Assembly: GCA_045565695.1 (NCBI GenBank) | Contig: JBJLEZ010000008.1 | Coordinates: forward strand, 1 to 64,000 | Source: GCA-2690565 sp002457235 | GTDB taxonomy: Bacteria > Verrucomicrobiota > Verrucomicrobiia > Opitutales > Coraliomargaritaceae | Length of the DNA stretch: 64,000 nt | Direction: 5' to 3' | In this document: piece by piece, positions 9,782 through 18,908 of the stretch | How the letters are laid out: every line of letters begins with the position of its first letter | How positions within the stretch are numbered: the first letter of the stretch is position 1 | The notes under the pieces: generated by a model | Told to the model about the DNA's origin: nothing | The model's input: the letters and a program-made list of their open reading frames with translations, nothing else | The model's database searches: none | Program-made: the position numbers and the translations under genes

Positions 9782-11404
9782 ATGGATTTGTTCACACAGC
9801 TTTTTATCGCACTGGATCAAACAAATAAGACTGTAGCTAAGTCTCAGCTATTAAGTGAGTATTTTGAAGAAGCCAGTCCCGCAGATGCAGCTTGGGCAAT
9901 TTACTTTTTGATGGGGGAGCGGTTGAAGCGTTTAGTCAAGACAGCGGATCTTAAAGAATGGGCATGCCGAGTCAGTGATTTGCCTGATTGGTTGTTTGCT
10001 GAATGTTACGATCATGTAGGGGATTTAGCAGAAACTTTGGCTTTATTAATTTTTTGTGAAGATAAATTTCGTAAAGCAGATTTGAAACTTAGTTTGAGCG
10101 AATTAATTGAAAACTACCTTATTCCTCTTAAAGCAATGGAGCCTGAGGCTCAAAGTAAGCGGATAGTTCAATTGTGGTCTAAAATGGATTTTTCCATGGC
10201 TCTAGTTCTAAATAAATTAATCACGGGTGGATTTCGAGTAGGTGTCAGTAAAAGTTTAGTAATTAAAGCTTTGGCAAAAAATGCATCAGTCGACCCCGCA
10301 GTGATGGCTCATAAATTAATGGGGCAATGGGAACCATCAGAGGTAAACTTTAAGAATTTATTTGTTAAGAAATCGACTCAAGATGAAGTTTTACGTCCTT
10401 ATCCATTCTGTTTAGCTTATCCTTTAGAGGTCAAAGAAGGTGAGTCTCTTTCAATGATTTTGGGGGATTCAAACGAGTGGCAAATCGAGCCTAAATGGGA
10501 TGGCATTCGTGCACAAATTATTGTTCGAAAAGGTGCACGAGTGATTTGGTCTAGGGGCGAGCAATTACTTAATGAGCAACTTCCAGAGATTGAAGACGCT
10601 TTAAAGGCTTACCCTGATGAACAATCGTTTGTTTTGGATGGGGAAATATTGGCATGGGATTTTGAAAACGACAAGGTACGAAGCTTCGCCGATTTACAAA
10701 AACGTTTAGGACGAAAAAAAGTGAGTAAAGCAATTCTTGAGGAGATTCCTGTGGTTTTTATGGCTTATGATTTACTGGAGATAGACAGTGTTGATTTACG
10801 GGCAAAAAGTACCTCCGAGCGAAGAGATGTTTTAGAAAAATGGCTGCCATCCATCGAAACGTCTGTGATGCGGTTATCGCCTATTTACGATGCTTCAAGA
10901 GGATGGGAGGCAATGGCGGAGGTGCGGTCGCATTCTCGAGAAGAAAGCATTGAGGGATTAATGCTTAAGCAGAAAACAGCAATTTACAGTGTAGGTAGAA
11001 AGAAGGGGCTGTGGTGGAAGTGGAAAATTGAGCCATATACTGTAGATGCAGTGATGGTTTATGCTCAGCAGGGGCATGGGAGACGAGCAGGTGTTTTCTC
11101 AGATTACACTTTTTCAATCTGGAAAGACGGGGAATTAGTCCCTTTTTGCAAAGCATATTCAGGTTTAAGCGATATGGAAATGAAGCGGGTGGATAAATGG
11201 ATTCGAGCTAACACAACAGCTAAACATGGACCCGTTCGTGTAGTACAGGCTGAGCTTGTTTTTGAAATTGCTTTTGAAGGCATACAAGAGTCTAAACGCC
11301 ATAAGTCAGGCATTGCGGTAAGATTTCCACGGATTCACCGATGGAGAGAGGATAAGCTCGCGAGTGATGCAGATACTTTAGAAACGGTGAAAAGCCTACT
11401 TTGA
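9782..11404 (+). CDS. ATP-dependent DNA ligase
   Basis: A 540-residue ATP-dependent ligase of the bacterial LigB/LigC-like group that partners with the metallo-beta-lactamase exonuclease. An N-terminal alpha-helical DNA-binding domain occupies about residues 1-200. The adenylation motif EPKWDGIR has the nucleotidyl lysine at residue 238. Further nucleotidyltransferase motifs follow (VLDGEILAW, MAYDLLE, EGLMLK, and WWKWKIEP near the OB-fold junction). It ends in an OB domain (AVRFPRIHRWREDK). The stop overlaps the convergent ilvB stop by 9 bp. It most likely repairs breaks together with the preceding nuclease; replication ligation is expected from an NAD-dependent LigA elsewhere. Confidence 0.93.
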   Translation: MDLFTQLFIALDQTNKTVAKSQLLSEYFEEASPADAAWAIYFLMGERLKRLVKTADLKEWACRVSDLPDWLFAECYDHVGDLAETLALLIFCEDKFRKADLKLSLSELIENYLIPLKAMEPEAQSKRIVQLWSKMDFSMALVLNKLITGGFRVGVSKSLVIKALAKNASVDPAVMAHKLMGQWEPSEVNFKNLFVKKSTQDEVLRPYPFCLAYPLEVKEGESLSMILGDSNEWQIEPKWDGIRAQIIVRKGARVIWSRGEQLLNEQLPEIEDALKAYPDEQSFVLDGEILAWDFENDKVRSFADLQKRLGRKKVSKAILEEIPVVFMAYDLLEIDSVDLRAKSTSERRDVLEKWLPSIETSVMRLSPIYDASRGWEAMAEVRSHSREESIEGLMLKQKTAIYSVGRKKGLWWKWKIEPYTVDAVMVYAQQGHGRRAGVFSDYTFSIWKDGELVPFCKAYSGLSDMEMKRVDKWIRANTTAKHGPVRVVQAELVFEIAFEGIQESKRHKSGIAVRFPRIHRWREDKLASDADTLETVKSLL

Positions 11405-13189
11405 ATTTGGAGACTTCAAGAGAATTTCTTTTGCAGAAAGCCCTTGTTTGATCATTGGCAACACGTGTTCTGTGTAAGGTACGATGACTTCTAGAACATA
11501 TGGACCATCATGAGTAATCATTTCTTGGATAGCTTCTCTGAGTTCTTCTTTTTTCGAAACACGTCTTGCTTTAACTCCAAAGCCTTCACTGATTTTTACA
11601 AAGTCTGGGTAGAGCGCCTCAAGGTTATCTGGCCCACCGATATTATCTTTATCGCATAGGATAGTTTGCCCTCGTACACTTTCATAAAGTAAGTCTTCCC
11701 ATTGAACCACCATGCCTAAGTGTTGATTGTTCATGATCATGGTTTTCGCATTGATCTTTTCAATTTTAGCCGTGGCTAGCTCTTGAACATTCATTAAGAA
11801 GCAACCATCGCCATCAATGTTGACAACGAGTTTTTCGGGATGAGCAATTTTTGCACCAAGGGCGGCAGGTAGACCAAAGCCCATAGTTCCAAGACCTAAT
11901 GAGCTTATATAAGTTCTTGGTTCTCTGAATTGGAAATATTGAGCAGCCCACATTTGGTGCTGCCCTACACCTGTTGAAATAATCGCATCACCCTTTGTTT
12001 CTTGATATAAAGCTTCAATCGCTTCTTGTTGAGTAATATGTTCGGAAGCCTCGTAGGAGAATGGGTGTTCTGCTTTCCATTCTTGAATCAGACTATTCCA
12101 TTCAGAAATGTCAGGTTGTTTGCATTTATTTTTCTTCCATAATTCAATAAGACGGCGAAGCGCATATTTGATGTCTGAGTGGATCGGCAAATCAACAATC
12201 TTATTTTTATTATGTTCTGAGATATCGATATCGATATGAGCGATTTTTGCCTCAGTCGCAAATTTTTCTATTTTACCAGTGATTCGGTCGTCGAAGCGGG
12301 CTCCTAAACAAAGCAAGAAGTCACAATCACAAACGGCCCAGTTTCCTGCAACAGTTCCATGCATGCCAAACCAGTAAAGCGATTGAGGGTCTTCTGAGTC
12401 AAAAGCACCAAGTCCCATAAGAGTCGATGCTACTGGAATACCCGTTAATTTAGCAAATTCACGAAGTTCCAAATGTGCTTCTGCAGAAATAATTCCTCCG
12501 CCTGTATAGAAGACGGGTTTTTTTGAATTTTGAATAGAGTCTATGACTTTAAGTAAGTCTTCGTCTGATGCCTCTGGAAGCGTCACATCGGATTTATAGC
12601 CAGGAATGTCAATTGTTTCAGGGAACTCAGGCTCGAAGAGTGCTTGCTGAACGTCTTTAGGGATGTCGATAACAACAGGTCCAGGTCGTCCAGTATTAGC
12701 GATGTGAAAAGCTTCTTTTACGATTCTAGGTAATTCTTCTTTATTTAAAACAAGAAAACTATGCTTAACAATAGGTAGAGTCATTCCAAAGAAATCGGTT
12801 TCTTGGAAAGCAGCTTTACCGATAAATTGTTGGTACACCTGACCAGTAATTGCGATTAAAGGAATACTGTCCATGTATGCATCAGCAATACAGGTAACCA
12901 AATTAGTAGCACCAGGTCCACTGGTTGCCATGCAAACGCCTGGTTTTCCAGTTGCTCGTGAATAACCATGTGCCATGAATCCACCCCCTTGCTCAAAGCG
13001 AGGCAGGATAGTGCGAATCTTTTGACTCTTTGTCAGTGCTTGGTGTAATTCCATAGAAGCACCACCTGGGTATGCAAAGACCACATCCACACCTTCTTTT
13101 TCAAGAGCGGCGACTAAAACATCGGCACCCTTCATTGTCTGACTTTTTGTGTCATTCTTTGAGATGTGTTTGTTTGTTTTGTGTTTCAT
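11396..13189 (-). CDS. ilvB: Acetolactate synthase, catalytic subunit
   Basis: Condenses two pyruvates, or pyruvate and 2-oxobutyrate, in the first common step of branched-chain amino acid synthesis, using thiamine diphosphate, Mg2+ and FAD. The 597-residue length is typical. The order is an N-terminal TPP-binding Pyr domain (GADVLVAALEKEGV, AYPGGASMELHQ, ATSGPGATN), a central FAD domain (LGARFDDRITG) and a C-terminal PP domain (NIDGDGCFLMNVQELATA ... MIMNNQHLGMV). The activating Glu is in the RFEQGGGF segment. No regulatory subunit gene (ilvN/ilvH) is adjacent. The first 20 residues are a Lys/Thr/Ser-rich extension. It is transcribed divergently from the ymdB-type gene. Confidence 0.95.
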   Translation of the reverse strand: MKHKTNKHISKNDTKSQTMKGADVLVAALEKEGVDVVFAYPGGASMELHQALTKSQKIRTILPRFEQGGGFMAHGYSRATGKPGVCMATSGPGATNLVTCIADAYMDSIPLIAITGQVYQQFIGKAAFQETDFFGMTLPIVKHSFLVLNKEELPRIVKEAFHIANTGRPGPVVIDIPKDVQQALFEPEFPETIDIPGYKSDVTLPEASDEDLLKVIDSIQNSKKPVFYTGGGIISAEAHLELREFAKLTGIPVASTLMGLGAFDSEDPQSLYWFGMHGTVAGNWAVCDCDFLLCLGARFDDRITGKIEKFATEAKIAHIDIDISEHNKNKIVDLPIHSDIKYALRRLIELWKKNKCKQPDISEWNSLIQEWKAEHPFSYEASEHITQQEAIEALYQETKGDAIISTGVGQHQMWAAQYFQFREPRTYISSLGLGTMGFGLPAALGAKIAHPEKLVVNIDGDGCFLMNVQELATAKIEKINAKTMIMNNQHLGMVVQWEDLLYESVRGQTILCDKDNIGGPDNLEALYPDFVKISEGFGVKARRVSKKEELREAIQEMITHDGPYVLEVIVPYTEHVLPMIKQGLSAKEILLKSPNSK

Positions 13190-13302
13190 AATGATCTATA
13201 ACTGTATTTTAGGTATTAATACTTTATGGTAATTGATAATAAAAAAGGAAGATATTTAGAAATCATTAATGAAGTGAACTCAAGTCTTAAATAATAGGAT
13301 TT

Positions 13303-13376
13303 AATTGAGAATTTTTACGATGATTAGTTTTTCATTTAGGTTGCTTTAGCCCATTGTCTTTGTTCAATTCTCAATT
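13303..13376. promoter_or_regulatory. Paired 11-bp repeats between ilvB and ymdB
   Basis: AATTGAGAATT occurs at 13303-13313 and, in inverted orientation (AATTCTCAATT), at 13366-13376. Each copy is itself nearly palindromic (AATT, three bases, AATT). The copies are 63 bp apart centre to centre, close to six helical turns. They sit in the 189-bp divergent intergenic region, the second copy ending 2 bp before the ymdB ATG. This looks like a two-site operator, but the region is A/T-rich and no regulator is known. Confidence 0.35.
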
Positions 13377-13378
13377 GT

Positions 13379-14179
13379 ATGATTAAAGTTTTATTTTTAG
13401 GTGATGTAGTCGGCAGACCAGGACGTGAGTTTTTAATCGAAAAGATTTCAGAATTACGATCAGAGTTATCGTTACATGCGGTAGTGGTGAATGCAGAAAA
13501 TGCGGCTGGTGGCTCTGGGTTAACCGAGTCTATAGCAAAGGATTTACTATCTTCAGGTGTCGATGCAATTACCCTAGGAGACCATGTTTGGGATCAAAAA
13601 GGCTTTGAATCAGAAATTGGTAATTTAGATAAAGTGTGTCGGCCGGCAAATTTGCCTAAGCAAAATCCAGGACGCACTCATTTAGTAATTCCAGCCAATG
13701 GTTTCAAAATAGGTATTTTTACTGTCTTAGGTCGAAATTATATCGGAATGAAAGCAGATGGTTGTCCGTTTCGTATTGCCGACGAGCTATTGGATGAACT
13801 CAAGGGTGAATGTGATGCTTTTTTAGTCGAAGCACATATGGAAGCCACTTCTGAGAAGGTGGCATTGGGTTGGCATTTGGACGGAAGAGTTGCTGGTGTC
13901 ATTGGTACGCATACGCATGTACCGACAGCTGATGGTCGAATTCTACCGAAAGGAACTGCCTATATCAGTGATGTAGGTATGTCAGGTCCTTATCATTCTG
14001 TGCTAGGGCGAAAGATTGAGCCTGTGATTCAATCATTCTTAGATGGGATGAAACGACGTTTTCCTGTGGCGGAAGAGGATGTTCGCTTAAGTGGTTGCCT
14101 GATTGGTATTGATGAAAAAAGAGGTATTGCTGAAAGTTTTCAGCGTTTTGAGTTAAAGAAAATACCAGCGTCTGCTTAA
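13379..14179 (+). CDS. ymdB: YmdB-family metallophosphoesterase
   Basis: A 266-residue phosphodiesterase of the YmdB (TIGR00282-type) family; characterised members hydrolyse 2',3'-cyclic nucleotides. Metal-binding motifs are present: LGDVVGRPGR near the start, NAENAAGG, TLGDHVWDQ, EAHMEATSEK, GTHTHVPTAD and the C-terminal DVGMSGPYHSVLG. The length matches the family. It is transcribed divergently from ilvB, and its stop overlaps the hemL stop by 4 bp. The role in this organism is unknown; in Bacillus the family affects motility and biofilm choice. Confidence 0.92.
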   Translation: MIKVLFLGDVVGRPGREFLIEKISELRSELSLHAVVVNAENAAGGSGLTESIAKDLLSSGVDAITLGDHVWDQKGFESEIGNLDKVCRPANLPKQNPGRTHLVIPANGFKIGIFTVLGRNYIGMKADGCPFRIADELLDELKGECDAFLVEAHMEATSEKVALGWHLDGRVAGVIGTHTHVPTADGRILPKGTAYISDVGMSGPYHSVLGRKIEPVIQSFLDGMKRRFPVAEEDVRLSGCLIGIDEKRGIAESFQRFELKKIPASA

Positions 14180-15453
14180 ATTTTCTTCAATGCATCACAT
14201 AAGCTTTCGATTGCTGATTCCATGATATCGGAATCGTGAGCTGTGGAAATGAAACATGTTTCATAAGCGGATGGTGGGAGGTAAACTTTATTGCTCAAAG
14301 CCTTATTAAATAAAGTCTTGAACAAATCGGTATTCGATTGTGTGGCTTCAGTAAAATTAGTTACAGGTTTTTCAGAAAAGAATAGGGCAAACATAGAACC
14401 AACTTGTGGAACTTGAAGGGGAATGCCTTTTTCTTTAGCCGTTTCGTCTAGTGCAGTTTTGACCATGCTACCTAGTTTTTCTAGTAAAGGATAGGGATTA
14501 TCCCGTATACATTTTTTCAGGGAAGCAATACCAGCTGCTAAAGCAAGTGGATTGCCACTTAGTGTACCTGCTTGATAAACGGGGCCGTCAGGTGCAAAGT
14601 GATCCATGATCTCAGCTTTCCCGCCAATAGCACCAACCGGTAGTCCTCCACCAATTATTTTGCCCATGGCAGTGAGATCTGGAGTAATACTTTCTTTTTC
14701 TTGGACACCACCTAGAGCAATCCGAAAGCCAGTCATGACCTCATCAAAAATAAGAACAGCTTTGTGTTGGGTGGTTATCTGTCTCAAGGCAGAGAGAAAA
14801 TTCTCATTGGGTAAAATCAGTCCGCAGTTCGCTGGGTAGGGTTCAACAATGACACAGGCAATCTCGTCTTTATAATGATCAAAGACTTCTGTTAGTGCAT
14901 CCTCATCATTATAGGCAATCACTATGGTTTCATTGGCAAAGGATTCAGGGATTCCTGCGCTGTTTGGATTGCCTAGAGTAAGAGCTCCAGAGCCAGCCTG
15001 CACGAGTAAAGAATCAACATGGCCGTGGTAGCACCCTGAGAATTTAATGATCTTATTTCTTTGGGTGTAACCTCTAGCCAATCGAATGGCTGACATAGTT
15101 GCTTCTGTTCCACTATTACACATGCGAACTTTCTCAACAGATGGGACAATTTTTTCAATGAGTTGAGCCATTTCGACTTCATAAGGATTTGGGGTGCCAA
15201 AACTGGTTCCTTGATCAAGTGCAACTTGTATAGCCTCTTTTATTTCAGGGTGATTATGGCCATGAAGAGCAGGACCCCATGTGCAGACAAAATCTGTTAA
15301 ACGTTCATCATCTGCTGTATATAAAAAAGGTCCTTCAGCTCGTTTTGTGAAAAAGGGAGTCCCTCCGACAGAACGGAAAGCTCTTACCGGTGAGTTAACG
15401 CCTCCTGGGATGTATTTTTTAGCAGTTTCAAATAACTCGTTGGATTGATTCAT
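14176..15453 (-). CDS. hemL: Glutamate-1-semialdehyde 2,1-aminomutase
   Basis: Converts glutamate-1-semialdehyde to 5-aminolevulinate, the last step of the C5 route into haem synthesis, with pyridoxal phosphate. The 425-residue class III aminotransferase has the NSGTEATMSAIRLARG phosphate-binding region, SGCYHGH, the IFDEVMTGFR motif and the PLP lysine at residue 265 in AMGKIIGGGLPVGA. Length and start (MNQSNELFETAKKYIPGGVNSPVRAF) match the family. The upstream nadE gene is on the same strand 17 bp away, so they may be co-transcribed. It converges on ymdB with a 4-bp overlap. Confidence 0.97.
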   Translation of the reverse strand: MNQSNELFETAKKYIPGGVNSPVRAFRSVGGTPFFTKRAEGPFLYTADDERLTDFVCTWGPALHGHNHPEIKEAIQVALDQGTSFGTPNPYEVEMAQLIEKIVPSVEKVRMCNSGTEATMSAIRLARGYTQRNKIIKFSGCYHGHVDSLLVQAGSGALTLGNPNSAGIPESFANETIVIAYNDEDALTEVFDHYKDEIACVIVEPYPANCGLILPNENFLSALRQITTQHKAVLIFDEVMTGFRIALGGVQEKESITPDLTAMGKIIGGGLPVGAIGGKAEIMDHFAPDGPVYQAGTLSGNPLALAAGIASLKKCIRDNPYPLLEKLGSMVKTALDETAKEKGIPLQVPQVGSMFALFFSEKPVTNFTEATQSNTDLFKTLFNKALSNKVYLPPSAYETCFISTAHDSDIMESAIESLCDALKKI

Positions 15454-15470
15454 ATTCGGTTTTTTAAAAA

Positions 15471-17118
15471 TTAATTAATATACTTTTGGACGATAGGCAT
15501 TCTTCTGCCGATACCAAAAGCGAGAGGAGAAATTTTTAATCCAGGTGCAGCCTGCTTTCTTTTGTATTCATTCTGATCTACTTTTTTTATTATAAAGTTT
15601 ACGATATCAGAGTCGAATCCTTGATCGCTTATTTCTGCTCTAGAAAGCCCTTCCTCGATATAGTGATGAAGGATAGCATCAAGTATAGGATAGGGCGGAA
15701 GAGAATCTTCATCTTTTTGATCGGGGCTGAGTTCCGCAGATGGAGCTTTGTCGATAGTATTTTGTGGGATAATAATCCCATCACGGTTTATGTATTTAGC
15801 TAAAGCGTAAACTTGCATTTTAGGTAAATCGGATATCACAGCTAATCCTCCGCACATATCCCCGTAAAGAGTGCAATAGCCCACCGCTATTTCACTTTTA
15901 TTCCCTGTTGTGAGGAGTAGGGCATTGTGTTTATTTGATAGTGCCATTAACAAAACTCCCCTAAGTCGAGCTTGGATATTTTTCTTCGGTAACATCTCTT
16001 TCTAGACCTTTAAAACTTGGAGCTAAATGGGTCTCAATGCTTTCAACTGGGTCTTTGATTGGGATATTTTGAAATTCTATCTTTAAGTTTTGGGCTAGGG
16101 CTTGAGCATCGGAGATACTATGATCGCTAGATATTGCAGATGGCATGGCGACTCCAATGATATTGTCCGCACCTAAAGCTTCAGTAGCAATAGCTGCAAC
16201 AACGGCGGAATCGATTCCACCACTGAGCCCAATTATGCCTTTGGTGAAATTACTTTTTTGAGCATAATCCCTTAATCCTAAAATTAGAGCATCATGCATA
16301 TGTTTTAATGTGTTTTCAGGGCATTCTGTTTCTGTAGCTATGCGAGTCGCTGTTTCAATATCAAAGGTATTGAGTGATTGTTTAAATTTAGGCATTTGAG
16401 CGATAATGCCTTTGCTTGGATGGGTGATGAAACTATCTCCATCAAAAATAAGTTCATCATTTCCGCCTACCGAATTACAATAGACAACTGGGCAATTCAA
16501 GCGATGACTGACTTGCTCGATGAGATCTTGGCGTGAGTCTTCCTTGTGAGTGTGCCAAGGACTAGCCGATAGATTTATAAGAAGGTCTAAGCCTTCCTTA
16601 GACAAAAGTTCAACAGGGTCATGGCAGTAGCGCTTACTTGTTTGAACCTTCTCATCTGTCCAGATGTCTTCGCATATAGTGATTCCAATCCGTTTATCTT
16701 TCCATTGGTATACCAATGGTTTGGTTGCAGGTTCAAAATAACGTTCTTCATCAAAGACATCATAATTAGGTAATAAGCATTTTCGCCCGTAAGATAAAAT
16801 GGTTCCAGATTCGCACCAAGCAGCTGCATTATAGAGTGGGCGACCTTTTTGGGAGGAAGAAGCAATTTCTATGCATCCAATCAAGGCGGGCACTTCAGAA
16901 ATTTCTCTAGCGATGCTGTCTAGGCTTTGCTTTACATCATTTGCAAATCTTGATTTTAATAATAAATCTCTCGGAGGATAGCCACACACTACAAGTTCTG
17001 GGAAAATGATTAATTCAGCACCTTGCTCAACTAAGCGATTATAGGCATCCAGTATGATGGCTTTATTCCCAGATAGATCACCAACAGTTGTATTTATTTG
17101 AGCCAGTCCTAATTTCAT
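15471..17118 (-). CDS. nadE: Glutamine-dependent NAD+ synthetase, frameshifted
   Basis: Makes NAD from nicotinic acid adenine dinucleotide with glutamine as nitrogen donor, the final and normally essential step. The first frame (15961-17118) carries the N-terminal nitrilase-type glutaminase with the triad Glu41, Lys113 and Cys149 (FPELVVCGYP, GRKCLLPNYD, ITICEDIW), then the synthetase P-loop LSGGIDSA. The frame breaks at DVTEEK. The rest (NIQARLRG ... LLTTGNKSE, GDMCGG, LSPDQKDEDSLPPY, KRKQAAPG) is in the next frame, 15471-15995. Removing one A from the run of five (TTTTT on the plus strand at 15979-15983) restores a protein of about 545 residues, the normal length. As the gene is expected to be essential, a sequencing indel is likelier than loss. 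Confidence 0.88.
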
Positions 17119-17135
17119 TTCTCGTAGTATTACAC

Positions 17136-17162
17136 ATTATACTAGGCTTGCAAATCAAGCCT
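17136..17162 (-). promoter_or_regulatory. nadE promoter with adjoining palindrome
   Basis: On the minus strand a consensus -10 (TATAAT, 17136-17141) lies 17 bases before the nadE ATG, predicting a leader of only about 10 bases. Immediately upstream, AGGCTTG, five bases, CAAGCCT (17144-17162) is a perfect 7-bp inverted repeat covering the -35 to -10 interval; no good -35 is seen. It lies between divergent nadE and maf and may be an operator or a short hairpin at the 5' end of the maf transcript. Confidence 0.4.
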
Positions 17163-17193
17163 TTCATTTATTAATAGGTGGTTTAATTTCTAT

Positions 17194-17781
17194 ATGCATC
17201 CGAATCAACTTATTTTAGCATCGGCATCTCCAAGGAGAAAAACTCTATTGGATGACATGGGCTTAGCTTTTGCCGTACAAGTTGCAAATGTGGAAGAAGA
17301 TGATCGTCCTCATTTAAAGCCGGATAATTTGGTGCTTAATAATGCAATTTTAAAAGCCGAATCAGTTGCGAAAGAAGCGCCTGATGCCTTAGTGCTGGGT
17401 TCTGATACAACAGTTGCTTTCGAGGGGCGGATATTTTCTAAACCTCAGGACCTAAATGAGGCAATGCAGATGCTAGAAACTTTGTCTGATCAGTGGCATG
17501 AGGTGTACTCGGCTATTTCACTTCGATGGACTAATGGCGATTTCAAAGAGTCTTTTTATGAAGTCAGCCAAGTGAAGTTTAGAGCATTAACTCCATCAAT
17601 CATCCGAAAATATCATAGTCGAGTGAATCCATTAGACAAAGCAGGGGCTTATGGCATTCAAGAAGCTTCTGATTTGATTATCGATTCAATTAAAGGTTCT
17701 TTTAATAATATCATGGGCTTGCCTACGGAATTACTAGCTAATCAACTAAAGAAGCATGGCTTTAATTTTTTTACTGATTAA
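17194..17781 (+). CDS. maf: Maf-family nucleotide pyrophosphatase
   Basis: A 195-residue Maf/YhdE-type house-cleaning enzyme that hydrolyses non-canonical or pyrimidine nucleoside triphosphates to monophosphates. It has the opening motif LILASASPRRKTLL with the invariant Ser-x-Ser-x-Arg-Arg pattern, NAILKAESVA, the acidic LGSDTTVAF motif, FSKP, and the late DKAGAYGIQ signature. In current usage the first motif and the YGIQ ending suggest the dTTPase/UTPase subtype, not certain. It opens a plus-strand run with the TonB-like gene 18 bp downstream. Confidence 0.93.
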   Translation: MHPNQLILASASPRRKTLLDDMGLAFAVQVANVEEDDRPHLKPDNLVLNNAILKAESVAKEAPDALVLGSDTTVAFEGRIFSKPQDLNEAMQMLETLSDQWHEVYSAISLRWTNGDFKESFYEVSQVKFRALTPSIIRKYHSRVNPLDKAGAYGIQEASDLIIDSIKGSFNNIMGLPTELLANQLKKHGFNFFTD

Positions 17782-17799
17782 AATCAAATCATCAACAGA

Positions 17800-18906
17800 A
17801 TGAGCACTATTGTGGCTTACAATATTCAGTCTAGATTTTACCCGTTAACTGAGCAGGGTGACATAGTAATTAAACGGCAACTGTGGTCATTTTTGTCTGT
17901 AGTGCTCTTCCATATATTGGTGCTTTTACTCTTTCGTCATTTTATAAAATCTGAAATTCTTAGCCTAAGCTCAGAGAATGCAGTGTTACCAATTGAACTT
18001 GAAGTGGTGCCTAGTGATTATGCAGAAGTGAATCCAGAGGTAGCAGAAAATCAGCCCGATAAAAGTCAATGGTACTCGTTCCAAGATCAACAAGCGGCAG
18101 ATACCTCTATGGAGGAAAATAACAGTCCCGTCCCTTTGGTTGATGGAAGTGAAACATCCTCTGCAAAGATTGTTTCAGCTGAAATTGTTACAGAAGAGAC
18201 AGTATTGTCTCCAGGTGTTTATCAACTAGAACCCAATGATAATGCACCAATAAAATCTGAAGCTAGCCAAGCAAATCCAATACCTTTGACTTTTGACGAT
18301 CTTAGCTCAATAACCCAAATCAATCCTTTCGAGGTAGAAGAGAATAAAGACGGTACGGACGTGATTACTTTTAAAAATCAAGAAGAAATAATACCAGACG
18401 CAACTGGCCAAAAAGTAATTATTCCGATTACTAAGGATGCTTTGAGCTTAATTTCTGAAGGAGCAGCCAAGAACATAAAAGACATTGAAAAGAATCGTCC
18501 AGTTCCAATGGCAAGACCGAAGTTATCTTCAGAAATCACAACCGGACCAACAATGCAATCTATGGCTAGTGCAAATAAGTTTGGGGTCATTGCTTTAGAT
18601 GCAAGCTTCAGTGAATTTGGGGAGTATGAACAGCAGTTTTATTCTGCCTTACAAGTCGGTTGGTATAATGAAGTGGCTTTTTATAAACCTCTAGATTCCG
18701 GAACACAGGTTAGTATATCCTTTATTTTAAAATCTGATGGCTCAATTGATTCCGTAACTGTTTTATCTAGTTCCGCTGGTTTGATTGCGACTACTATCTG
18801 TGAAAGTGCTATTGCTAAACGCTCTCCCTTCCGTCCATGGACTCAGGATATGATACAAGTCTTTGGTGATCAGAAAGAATTAAGGGTTCGTTTTTATTAT
18901 CGTTAA
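17800..18906 (+). CDS. TonB/TolA-like energy transducer
   Basis: A 368-residue inner-membrane protein. A single transmembrane helix lies near residues 30-48 (LWSFLSVVLFHILVLLLFRHF) after a short cytoplasmic start. A long low-complexity periplasmic spacer rich in Glu, Ser, Pro and Asn follows. The C-terminal domain of about 100 residues (QFYSALQVGWYNEV ... VSISFILKSDGSIDSVTVLSSS ... IAKRSPFRPW) matches the TonB/TolA C-terminal fold. It may power outer-membrane receptors such as the one at the left edge or act like TolA. No exbB/exbD or tolQ/R lies nearby. The next gene starts 2 bp after its stop. Confidence 0.75.
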   Translation: MSTIVAYNIQSRFYPLTEQGDIVIKRQLWSFLSVVLFHILVLLLFRHFIKSEILSLSSENAVLPIELEVVPSDYAEVNPEVAENQPDKSQWYSFQDQQAADTSMEENNSPVPLVDGSETSSAKIVSAEIVTEETVLSPGVYQLEPNDNAPIKSEASQANPIPLTFDDLSSITQINPFEVEENKDGTDVITFKNQEEIIPDATGQKVIIPITKDALSLISEGAAKNIKDIEKNRPVPMARPKLSSEITTGPTMQSMASANKFGVIALDASFSEFGEYEQQFYSALQVGWYNEVAFYKPLDSGTQVSISFILKSDGSIDSVTVLSSSAGLIATTICESAIAKRSPFRPWTQDMIQVFGDQKELRVRFYYR

Positions 18907-18908
18907 CT

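Noticed and set aside
15961..15995. Programmed ribosomal or transcriptional frameshift in nadE
   Set aside because: The run is only five A residues and no stimulatory stem or SD-like element is evident, so a plain indel is the simpler reading; kept as a finding only for verification.
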